From DASXMX01 sp036794395 (GTDB taxonomy: Bacteria; Planctomycetota; Phycisphaerae; Tepidisphaerales; Tepidisphaeraceae), in assembly GCA_036794395.1 (NCBI GenBank), contig DAIRGS010000188.1, positions 1 to 13,531 on the forward strand: DNA of 13,531 bases, in the 5' to 3' direction. How positions within the stretch are numbered: the stretch's first letter is position 1; each line of letters begins with the position of its first letter. The translations under genes were made by a program, and so were the position numbers. The notes beneath the pieces were generated by a model, which saw nothing but the letters and a program-made list of their open reading frames with translations, did no database searches and was not told the origin of the DNA. Below are positions 7,904 through 13,531 of the stretch, piece after piece.

Positions 7904-8158
7904 ATGGCTACGATCACGGTAAAGATTTCGGACCCGGTTGAGCAGCGGCTCCGTCGTCTGGCGAAAGCAGCGGGTAAGCCGATTGAACAATTCGCCGGTG
8001 AAGTTCTTGAGTCGCAAGCCGCTCCAGACCAAATCCTCCATGCCATCAGCGGTTCCGTTCAGACGCGGTTTTCGGAATCAGGTATGACCGAAGACGAGTT
8101 GGCCGAGCGGCTGGAGAAGGAAGATCACGCGGCGCGCGGGGTGCGTTACGATGAGTGA
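7904..8158 (+). CDS. Ribbon-helix-helix antitoxin of a VapBC-type module
   Basis: Eighty-four residues. The N-terminal part (about 3-38: a beta strand TITVKISD, then two helices with VEQRLRRLAKAAGKPIEQFAGEVL) is the ribbon-helix-helix DNA-binding fold of FitA/VapB-like antitoxins. It would dimerise and repress its own promoter. The acidic and charged tail (from GMTEDELAERLEKED at 60) is the usual toxin-binding segment. Its TGA stop overlaps the toxin ATG by 8 bp (8151-8158), which points to translational coupling. The antitoxin frame is intact although the partner toxin carries a nonsense codon. Assignment to the broad RHH antitoxin class is firm; the exact subfamily is not. Confidence 0.85.
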   Translation: MATITVKISDPVEQRLRRLAKAAGKPIEQFAGEVLESQAAPDQILHAISGSVQTRFSESGMTEDELAERLEKEDHAARGVRYDE

Positions 8159-8624
8159 TGGGGGCGAGCGAGTCGTTTTTGATTGCAACATCTTCGCGCA
8201 AACTCTTATCACTCCGTCCGGGAACTCCGGTCGATGCGTGCAGCGAGTTCTTGAGGGAAGAATCAGCTTGTTCTGGAGTGAGTACGTTCTCGGAGAGATT
8301 TGAAGGATTCCCGAAAAGCAGACGCAAAAGCGATTGGGTGTTGCTCCAGATCACGTTGAATCGCTCATCGCTCGGCTGATACCCTTCGCCCATTTGGTTG
8401 AGAACCCTCCGTCTGTGTACCAGCACCCGATTGACCCCAAGGATTCGCATTACGTTGACCTTGCGATCGCAAGCAATTCGAAGCTCATCGTGAGCCGTGA
8501 TAAGCACTTGTTGAATCTAATGAATCCATTGAAGGCGGGGGCGCAGCAGTTCAAGGCAAAGTTTCCAAGCCTTGCGGTGTTACAGCCGGAGCAACTGCTG
8601 GAGTTGCTTCGTGAAATGCCGTAG
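8151..8624 (+). pseudogene. PIN-domain toxin (VapC-like) interrupted by in-frame TGA
   Basis: Read through one stop, the frame encodes 157 codons with all PIN landmarks. D11 is in VVFDCNIF, E44 and E49 lie in the SEYVLGEI helix, D98 is in DSHYVDLAIA, and D117 is in IVSRDKHLL. These acidic residues bind the metal in the RNase active site. TGA at 8301-8303 replaces codon 51, exactly where the family continues with a basic residue after GEI; CGA (Arg) to TGA is a one-base change. No frameshift occurs, since both halves are in the same frame. The second half could restart at TTG 8334, but it would lack D11 and E44/E49 and be inactive alone. It is probably a recently inactivated toxin; a sequencing error or stop readthrough remain possible. 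It overlaps the antitoxin end by 8 bp. Confidence 0.85.
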
Positions 8625-8710
8625 GCGGATCCATCTCTTTTGGGAAGGGGCGGATTGACCCTTCCGCCTCGCGATGAGCTTCGCCGGCAACCCCAAAAAT
8701 GACCGGCGAG

Positions 8711-9481
8711 TTAAGCACCCAAGCAAACGCCAGCTTTTTTTAGCTCAGTTGCCAGCAACTTGCCTAAGGATCGTTGCCCATCCGCATTCAATCCGGTTGG
8801 ACGAGCCAGCGGAATGTTCCATCCTGCCACCCCAATCCTGCCGCGCGGCGTTTCGGCGACCCTCACGTTCCAGCGTATGCGAGCGAGCGTTCCGTCAGCA
8901 ATGATGCGTGCGTCAGGCAGGATATCTGAGAGGTTGCTCATCACCCGAGCGCTGGTAAGGATGACGACGCGCAGCGGAAACTGCTCGATCTGCCGTCGAA
9001 GAAACAACACGTCCCGCCGCAAAACCAAAGTGGCCTGCGCACGATCCGCACGGAAAAGGCCAGACCAAACCGGATCGGTCGCTTCCTGCACAAGGTCAAG
9101 ATGCGCGGCTGATCGGCCTGAATACGAGAACCCCATACCGTCAATAACGCGGCTCAGGCCGTTGAACCAACCATTGTAGATTGGCTTGTTCGGATCAAAA
9201 TACGCCCGCATCCGGGCGATCGCCGCCTGGGCTCGCACGTCATCAATCCCGCCCCGATCGACAACACCTAATGATCGCAGCGTCTCGAACCGTCGTCCTG
9301 GCCCATCAAGCTCCTCGCCGCCCCGATTGAGGTATTCTCGGCGAGAAGGATTGATCCCAATCGTCGCGATGGAGGCAGAAAAGAGATCGCCGAAGAAGAG
9401 AACAGGCAATGACCCCGGCACGGTGGACGGAATTGGGTCCGCCCGAACTCGGTCCAAGAAAAAGTCCGGCGGGTCAGACAC
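8711..9481 (-). CDS. Uracil-DNA glycosylase-like protein
   Basis: 256 residues starting at GTG, 6 bp after a strong AGGAGG. Features that recall the uracil-DNA glycosylase superfamily: an N-terminal strand ending in ATIGINPS (residues 39-46), the place of the superfamily's water-activating motif; a central HLDLVQEATDP (127-137); and a C-terminal GWNIPLARPTG loop (220-230), like the DNA-intercalating loop region. The overall pattern (LFSASIATIGINPSRREYL, then RRFETLRSLG) belongs to an uncharacterised family I believe to have this fold. Catalysis on uracil is not shown, so it could be a degenerate or differently specialised member. The gene starts 27 bp after the tRNA-Ile gene on the same strand and may share its promoter. 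A short hairpin-forming stretch (GGAAGGG/CCCTTCC near 8643-8666) lies beyond its 3' end. Confidence 0.7.
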   Translation of the reverse strand: MSDPPDFFLDRVRADPIPSTVPGSLPVLFFGDLFSASIATIGINPSRREYLNRGGEELDGPGRRFETLRSLGVVDRGGIDDVRAQAAIARMRAYFDPNKPIYNGWFNGLSRVIDGMGFSYSGRSAAHLDLVQEATDPVWSGLFRADRAQATLVLRRDVLFLRRQIEQFPLRVVILTSARVMSNLSDILPDARIIADGTLARIRWNVRVAETPRGRIGVAGWNIPLARPTGLNADGQRSLGKLLATELKKAGVCLGA

Positions 9482-9508
9482 GCGCCCCCTCCTCTCAATC
9501 GCTTAAAA

Positions 9509-9582
9509 TGGGCCCGATACGATTCGAACGTACGACCTCGTCCTTATCAGGGACGCGCTCTAACCAACTGAGCTACGAGCCC
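9509..9582 (-). tRNA. tRNA-Ile (anticodon GAU)
   Basis: Seventy-four bases fold into a full cloverleaf. The acceptor stem is GGGCTCG with CGGGCCC, the D arm is GCTC/GAGC with AGTTGGTTA, the anticodon stem is CGTCC/GGACG with loop CTGATAA (anticodon GAT), and the T arm is GTACG/CGTAT with loop TTCGAAT. The discriminator base is A. The 3' CCA is not encoded and must be added by tRNA nucleotidyltransferase; TTTT follows instead. It stands alone rather than inside an rRNA operon, which is the common place for tRNA-Ile(GAU). Confidence 0.97.
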
Positions 9583-9604
9583 GACAAAAATGTCAGGGTG
9601 GGGG

Positions 9605-9632
9605 ATTGTAAGCAGGGGCATCGGCATGTCAA
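9605..9632 (-). promoter_or_regulatory. Promoter of tRNA-Ile
   Basis: On the minus strand, TTGACA (9632-9627, perfect consensus) and TACAAT (9610-9605, one mismatch) are separated by 16 bp. Start of transcription is expected near 9598, about 16 nt before the mature 5' end of the tRNA. It is the strongest promoter match in the window. Confidence 0.75.
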
Positions 9633-9658
9633 TTCACGGGGAATCACGCAAAAATGGC

Positions 9659-10462
9659 TCAAACATCCCACGTCAGCGATTCCAAATGGGCCTGAATATC
9701 GCCGGCGCTTTGAAACCGCGCGAGGATGAGGGAATCCTTTAGCCCACGAATGATGTCTTTTACGACTTTGGGCTGTTGGGCGTAGTGGGTGCGCCCGCCC
9801 ACGATGATGTGGAAAACCTGGATCAGATTCAGCACGTCCTTGTAGATTTTGCTCTTGGTTGGACGGCCAAGGTCGAAGAAATCCAGCAGTTTCACTTCGA
9901 AGCTGATGCCCTGACGGCGGATCATGATGTTGTCGTCGTGGATGTCGCCGTGGTATTCGCCGCGGGCGTGGATGGGGGAGATGCCTTTGGCCAGCCCATA
10001 CAGCACGTGCAGCGCTTCAAACGGAGTCAGCCGCTGGTCCGGCTGGGCCTGGAGGAATTCGCTGAGCTTTCGGCCCTCGACCAGCTCGCTGATCACCACC
10101 ATCACCTTCCTCCGCTTTACATATGTGGTTTCCTGGTGGTGGTACTGCATAAGGATGGAGCAGTGCCGGAGGGCGTCGAGCTTGCGGGCGTAGGCGATGG
10201 CGGCCGTGCCCATGGGGTCGCGGTGGGGGTAATAGAATTTGGCCGCCCGGCGAATTCCCGTATTGCGCTCGACGATTGCGTAAACCTCGCCCTCCCAACC
10301 GCTTCCGAGCGGGCGCTCGACGACGTACTTCCCCGCGACCGCCTTGCCCGGCGGGAAGTCGAATCGCTTTACCTTGCCGGGTCGGTACATCACTGTGATC
10401 TTGCCTGAGGGGTAACTATTTTCAATGCCGGCCCCCTCCCCCGGCCCCCGTATCCTTACCAC
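9659..10462 (-). CDS. Protein-kinase-like protein, divergent catalytic loop
   Basis: Up to 267 residues from a GTG at 10462. A second start at 10390 (ATG, residue 25) is possible, since residues 1-24 look unstructured and lie before the conserved part. Kinase landmarks: glycine loop LGSGWEGEVY (52-61), ATP-binding K75 in AAKFYYP, hinge around ISELVEG (124-130), catalytic loop HGDIHDDN (171-178) in place of HRDxKxxN, and metal-binding D194 in LLDFFD in place of DFG. The HGD-H-x-x-N form is common in atypical kinases and small-molecule phosphotransferases, so the substrate may not be protein. After the DFG-like motif only about 70 residues remain, so the C-lobe is short. All key residues are present, so activity is plausible. 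It is divergent from the membrane protein gene at 10545. Confidence 0.8.
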   Translation of the reverse strand: MVRIRGPGEGAGIENSYPSGKITVMYRPGKVKRFDFPPGKAVAGKYVVERPLGSGWEGEVYAIVERNTGIRRAAKFYYPHRDPMGTAAIAYARKLDALRHCSILMQYHHQETTYVKRRKVMVVISELVEGRKLSEFLQAQPDQRLTPFEALHVLYGLAKGISPIHARGEYHGDIHDDNIMIRRQGISFEVKLLDFFDLGRPTKSKIYKDVLNLIQVFHIIVGGRTHYAQQPKVVKDIIRGLKDSLILARFQSAGDIQAHLESLTWDV

Positions 10463-10544
10463 ATCCCCTGCTGAATACTCGGATTGGGAAACACGACCCG
10501 TTTATAACGCCTTGGCAGGGGGTGGTACGGTAGAATGACGGCAG

Positions 10545-10937
10545 ATGGACTTTCTCAAAACCATCGGCGGGAAGGTGGCAACGGGCATGGTCGCGCTGGC
10601 GGTCGTCGCCGCGGGGATCTCGTGGTACGAGATGGACCCGGGGACCCGCCATGAGATCGTTTCCGGCACGGTTCGCATTTTCTCGTGGCTGGGGATTGTG
10701 CTGATGGTGCCCTGGGTGACCTTCTTTCTGATTGGCCGGGTCGCGAAATTAGAAAGTAACCTGGCAGGCGGCGCTTTGGTAGCTGCTTACACCGCCATCG
10801 AAGCAGTTGTGCTTGCATGGCTTTTTTCGTGGTCGCTCAAAGGGCCGACGGCCGTGGGCTTCTTCTGTGCGGCGGTGCTGGTGGCCGCCGCGTATAATTT
10901 ACTTGCGTGCGATTGGATCGCGGAGAAGGTGGAGTAG
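10545..10937 (+). CDS. Small four-helix membrane protein of unknown function
   Basis: 130 residues with four predicted membrane helices (about 11-28, 44-64, 74-95 and 102-121) and short charged loops; the N-terminus MDFLKTIGGK is basic. No enzymatic motif is seen. The ATG at 10545 has only a weak GGCAG upstream. A TAGAAT box at 10531-10536 is too close to act as a -10 for a leadered transcript unless the message is leaderless; no well-placed -35 was found. It is divergent from the kinase-like gene, so the 82-bp gap may hold both promoters, and it ends 11 bp before the stop of the convergent HEPN gene. Confidence 0.75.
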   Translation: MDFLKTIGGKVATGMVALAVVAAGISWYEMDPGTRHEIVSGTVRIFSWLGIVLMVPWVTFFLIGRVAKLESNLAGGALVAAYTAIEAVVLAWLFSWSLKGPTAVGFFCAAVLVAAAYNLLACDWIAEKVE

Positions 10938-10948
10938 CGATGCGTAGC

Positions 10949-11377
10949 CTAGGGATAACCATTTGCGCGGCGCCACTGAGTGATGGACGCCTGGATCTTG
11001 CTGCGCGACGCTCCGGCAAAGGACTGATCCAACAGGGCAATCAGACGAGTTGCTGTGGCCACATTCGCGCTGGCAGTAGAGCCCGACTCAGCATCTTGCC
11101 GCTCCATTTGATAATCCGCACGAATTCGCGCTGTGTGAAGTACCTGAAGCGTGGCACCGGCATCCATGAGGTCAAACACTCCACTATTAATAAGGCAAAG
11201 ACGAACCTCGCCGTGAGCAGCCGCCCCCTTGCCAACCGGGAATTTCAGCGAGCGCAGATGTTCCGCGGCGACGTTGAAGACCGCGTAATAGCATCTGCTT
11301 ACCGACGTGCGACGTTCGGCGGCGCTGGCGCTGGCCGCGAGTTGGACTGCAAGCCGCTGGAATTCTCGCGGATCCAT
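10949..11377 (-). CDS. HEPN-domain protein
   Basis: 142 residues, all-helical. The segment RTSVSRCYYAVFNVAAEHLRS (23-43) is the typical first HEPN helix pair with the YYAxF signature, and the later LHTARIRADYQM (80-91) matches the conserved R-x-x-ADY region. HEPN proteins of this small type occur as RNases in toxin-antitoxin pairs and as nucleotidyltransferase partners. The canonical R-x4-6-H RNase motif is not obvious here, so RNase activity is uncertain. The ATG at 11377 starts 3 bp after the stop of the upstream small gene (TGA CAC ATG), a translationally coupled arrangement. A larger plus-strand ORF across the same bases has no recognisable features. Confidence 0.75.
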   Translation of the reverse strand: MDPREFQRLAVQLAASASAAERRTSVSRCYYAVFNVAAEHLRSLKFPVGKGAAAHGEVRLCLINSGVFDLMDAGATLQVLHTARIRADYQMERQDAESGSTASANVATATRLIALLDQSFAGASRSKIQASITQWRRANGYP

Positions 11378-11380
11378 GTG

Positions 11381-11692
11381 TCAGATGAGATAAAAGAGCA
11401 GGGCGATGCGACCAAGAATGTCGGCGGGTACAGACGTTATCCATCGCTTGGTGTAAGCAGATTTTTGCGCCAAGCCGACTTCAACGCTGGCCCTAATCCA
11501 TATGTCGATTACTACGGTTTCGACGCCTTCAACCTCTGGATCGGGCTCGACCGAAACCTCAAGATTCTCGATGGGCTTGAAGCATTCGTCGGCAAGTCGC
11601 AACGCGGTTTCCAAGTGATTGAGCAGATTATGCGCTTCACAGTAGCTAATGACCTCTTCACTCAGAACATGGGTCGTTATGATTGCGGACAT
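11381..11692 (-). CDS. Small conserved partner protein of the HEPN gene
   Basis: 103 residues from the ATG at 11692; an in-frame TTG at 11701 would add three residues, but the ATG gives the N-terminus MSAIITTHVLSEE, which looks like the family start. There is no clear Shine-Dalgarno. The protein is acidic in the middle (DECFKPIENLEVSVEPDPEVEG) with alternating beta strands (TVVIDIWIRAS), suggesting an alpha/beta fold of about 100 residues. I recall similar small genes directly upstream of HEPN genes, but no function is established that I know of. The order small gene then toxin-like gene, 3 bp apart, is that of a toxin-antitoxin pair, so an antitoxin or HEPN-regulating role is inferred, not shown. 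Confidence 0.65.
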   Translation of the reverse strand: MSAIITTHVLSEEVISYCEAHNLLNHLETALRLADECFKPIENLEVSVEPDPEVEGVETVVIDIWIRASVEVGLAQKSAYTKRWITSVPADILGRIALLFYLI

Positions 11693-11895
11693 ATATGGCA
11701 AGTGTCGCGGAGTTTAAATCTAATGAATAAGGATAGTTTACGACGAGTTACGAAACCTGACAAGTTGAGGTGTCGTTTCGTCCGGATTTGATTCGGCGCA
11801 AACGTGTCTGAGGTCTCATCGTGCGTACAATTGTTGAGATGCCACGTATCATCCGGCGACGTACATTATTCAGTGGCTTGAACGGAGCGTAGTCG

Positions 11896-12987
11896 ATGCC
11901 CAGCAGCAATCAACGCGTCGGCGAATTCGTCCTTCTGGATCGGATTAACCGGGGGACGTTCGGCGAAGTATGGAAGGCCCACCATCACGTGTGGACCGAT
12001 CAACTCGTCGCGATCAAGATCCCCACCGATCCGCAATACCTGCGCAATCTTCAGCGCGAGGGTGTGGCGATTCATGGACTTGTGCACCCGAACATCGTGC
12101 GGGCAATCGGGTTTGATCCGTACGCCGAGACGCCCTACCTGGCGATGGAGTATGTGCCGGGCTCAAGCCTGCGGCCGATAATTCAGAATAAGTCGCTGTC
12201 GCCCGCTGACACCGTGGCGATATTGCGGCAGGTGCTGGCTGGGCTGGGCCACGCCCATCGAAATGGGGTGATTCACCGGGACGTGAAGCCGGAGAATATT
12301 CTTGTTCATGAGCGGGCGTTCAAGGAGGGGTTCGCGGCGGAAGGCGCGATTAAGGTAACCGACTTTGGGCTGGGTCAGGCTTCTGCTACCACGGCGGCGG
12401 GCTCTATCGCGTACTCAGCTTCGATGTCGTCACCCGAAGCGAGAGAAATTGCCGGCACGCTCGACTATATGGCGCCCGAGTCGCGCAGCGGCGGGCAGGT
12501 TGATCCACGCACCGATTTGTATGCCTGCGGCGTGGTGCTCTATGAAATGCTGACCGGGGAGAAACCTGCCGGCACGGATCTGCCCAGCGATATCAATCCG
12601 GCGGTTCCTAAGGCAATGGATGAGGCGTTTAAGCGGTCGTATGCCCGACTTGATAAACGATTTTCGTCGGCGGATGAGTTTGCCGCGGCATTGAAACCCG
12701 CGCCGGTGATTCCGCCTTTGCCGAACCGCCCGATCGCCATGCCCCCCCTGCCCCCCCTGCCGCATCCGGCGGCTTCGGGGCCGCATCGCCCGATTGGTTC
12801 GGGCCGCAGGCAGTGCCCGCAATGCCGGCAACAGGTTGATCCCGGCGATCAGTTTTGCATGCACTGCGGGATTCAGATGGTGGAAAACGTCCGGCGGTGC
12901 CCGCAGTGCGGCGCGTACCCCGATGCCGCGGATCAGCATTGCATCTTTTGCGGTCAGGCCCTGACACTTAACCCGACGACCGCGTAA
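11896..12987 (+). CDS. Hanks-type Ser/Thr protein kinase with two C-terminal zinc ribbons
   Basis: 363 residues. The kinase domain spans about 11-268: glycine loop INRGTFGEVW (17-26), lysine K41 in VAIKIP, catalytic loop HRDVKPEN (127-134), DFG (156-158), and APE (194-196) with a preceding GTLDYM. All catalytic residues are intact, so it should phosphorylate Ser/Thr in the cytoplasm. A Pro-rich linker (about 268-300) leads to two tandem zinc ribbons: C307/C310/C321/C324 and C335/C338/C349/C352. There is no transmembrane helix, unlike the commonest PknB-type receptors, but the next gene supplies a membrane zinc-ribbon protein. The ATG at 11896 has GGAG 8 bp upstream (11884-11887). The activation segment is extended by a Ser/Ala-rich insertion (about 162-182), a likely autophosphorylation region. 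It is divergent from the HEPN pair. Confidence 0.95.
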   Translation: MPSSNQRVGEFVLLDRINRGTFGEVWKAHHHVWTDQLVAIKIPTDPQYLRNLQREGVAIHGLVHPNIVRAIGFDPYAETPYLAMEYVPGSSLRPIIQNKSLSPADTVAILRQVLAGLGHAHRNGVIHRDVKPENILVHERAFKEGFAAEGAIKVTDFGLGQASATTAAGSIAYSASMSSPEAREIAGTLDYMAPESRSGGQVDPRTDLYACGVVLYEMLTGEKPAGTDLPSDINPAVPKAMDEAFKRSYARLDKRFSSADEFAAALKPAPVIPPLPNRPIAMPPLPPLPHPAASGPHRPIGSGRRQCPQCRQQVDPGDQFCMHCGIQMVENVRRCPQCGAYPDAADQHCIFCGQALTLNPTTA

Positions 12988-12999
12988 CGGAGAGCGACG

Positions 13000-13308
13000 A
13001 TGCACGTCATGCTCATCACTTTCCTGATTATCGCCGCGGTCGTAGCGACGGGCTTCCTGTTCGTCTTCTGGCTGATTGTGACTTTGCTGCGCGGCGCGGG
13101 CAGGCTGCTGTTCGGCCCCCCGCCAGGCCGGCAAGCGCCAAGGCCCTTTTTGCAGCACCAACCGGGCCCCGTGCCGATGCCGATGCAGGCATGCGAACGA
13201 GTAAGTTGTCGGGCACTGAATCCGTTGGACGCTCGATTCTGCCGGCGATGCGGGCAGAAACTTCATATGCCCCAGCAGGTACCCGTGCGGCGCGCCGCGA
13301 TGCTTTAG
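13000..13308 (+). CDS. Small membrane protein with C-terminal zinc ribbon
   Basis: 102 residues. One hydrophobic helix (about 4-30) anchors it in the membrane, followed by a Pro/Gly-rich linker and a zinc ribbon with C65-x4-C70 and C81-x2-C84. The zinc ribbon is of the same double-CxxC type as in the kinase upstream. The ATG lies 12 bp after the kinase stop with GGAG 7-8 bp upstream, so the two genes form an operon. Shared zinc ribbons suggest the proteins work together, perhaps with this one recruiting the kinase to the membrane; this is inference. Confidence 0.8.
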   Translation: MHVMLITFLIIAAVVATGFLFVFWLIVTLLRGAGRLLFGPPPGRQAPRPFLQHQPGPVPMPMQACERVSCRALNPLDARFCRRCGQKLHMPQQVPVRRAAML

Positions 13309-13332
13309 ACAAAAAACACGCAGGGTTCGTCT

Positions 13333-13428
13333 ATGCCAAGGCCATTTGTCATTTTGTGTGTTGTCGGATGGGCGTGGACGTTGGTTGTTGGCGTGTTCCT
13401 GTTAATACGGATGCGGACAAAAACATGA
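13333..13428 (+). CDS. Very small membrane peptide ORF (31 residues)
   Basis: A 31-codon ORF that starts 24 bp after the zinc-ribbon gene. It encodes a basic start (MPRP), one hydrophobic helix (about residues 5-25, VILCVVGWAWTLVVGVFLLI) and a basic tail (RMRTKT). An AGGG lies 8 bp before the ATG. The clean pattern of one helix with positively charged ends and the same-strand position make it a plausible third gene of the kinase operon, but chance cannot be excluded at this length. Confidence 0.45.
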   Translation: MPRPFVILCVVGWAWTLVVGVFLLIRMRTKT

Positions 13429-13502
13429 CCGATTGAAAGCCACTGGTTCGCCAGGGCAATGGCATTTGGGTGCGTGACAGTTTCGGCGGCTGCCCTTGAT
13501 TT

Positions 13503-13528
13503 CCCTCCACCGGTACGCCGGGGGAGGG
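13503..13528 (+). terminator. Hairpin closing the kinase operon
   Basis: CCCTCC pairs with GGAGGG and, after one A/G mismatch, CCGG pairs with CCGG around loop TACG. The window ends three bases later, so a T-tract could not be seen. It lies 75 bp after the last small ORF. Confidence 0.5.
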
Positions 13529-13531
13529 TAG

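Noticed and set aside
8334..8624. Second half of the PIN frame as an independent gene starting at TTG
   Set aside because: It would lack the first active-site Asp and the helix Glu residues; it is better read as the distal part of the nonsense-interrupted toxin.
9776..10408. 210-codon plus-strand ORF opposite the kinase-like gene
   Set aside because: The minus strand carries the glycine loop, HGD and DFD motifs; the plus frame is Val/Asp-rich antisense.
10907..11791. 294-codon plus-strand ORF covering the HEPN pair
   Set aside because: The minus strand encodes two recognisable coupled proteins including a YYAxF HEPN motif; the plus frame shows no domain.
12430..13266. 278-codon minus-strand ORF opposite the kinase and zinc-ribbon genes
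   Set aside because: Antisense to an intact kinase with all catalytic motifs; no coherent protein features.

Overview
The window is a high-GC bacterial chromosome segment. Several traits suggest a planctomycete-like organism, but none is diagnostic: a Hanks-type Ser/Thr kinase with zinc ribbons, a second divergent kinase-like protein, a secreted glycine-rich protein of a type I associate with Planctomycetes/Verrucomicrobia, and a tRNA gene without an encoded CCA end. This is inference; no rRNA or other marker gene is present.

Left third (1-6390): the adaptation end of a type I-G (formerly I-U) CRISPR-Cas locus. A Cas4-Cas1 fusion enters from the left edge without its true start. It is followed by an octanucleotide tandem repeat, cas2, a roughly 500-bp leader and a CRISPR array of 52 identical 36-bp repeats with 51 spacers of 35-38 bp. 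The Cas4-Cas1 fusion is the signature of I-G. The interference genes (cas3, csb1/csb2, cas8-type) are not here and would be expected to the left. The array ends at a hairpin that probably also terminates the convergent gene. One spacer occurs twice. Two other spacers share a 17-mer in opposite orientation and look like hits on two related targets.

Middle (6390-9660): a secreted glycine-rich protein (minus strand), a mostly empty 700-bp gap, then a VapBC-type toxin-antitoxin pair. The antitoxin is intact, but the PIN toxin is cut by an in-frame TGA at codon 51. A minus-strand unit follows: tRNA-Ile(GAU), with a clear promoter, then a uracil-DNA-glycosylase-like protein 27 bp downstream.

Right third (9660-13531): a minus-strand kinase-like protein, a divergent four-helix membrane protein, a minus-strand two-gene HEPN cassette, and divergently from it a plus-strand operon. 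That operon holds a Ser/Thr kinase with two C-terminal zinc ribbons, a small membrane zinc-ribbon protein, and a 31-residue single-helix peptide ORF. A hairpin closes it at the window edge.

The cas genes, leader and array form one functional unit for spacer acquisition. The kinase, zinc-ribbon and small membrane genes form a plausible signalling operon. I see no complete undescribed defence system. The best leads are the spacer relationships, the nonsense-interrupted toxin, the HEPN pair and the small kinase operon.
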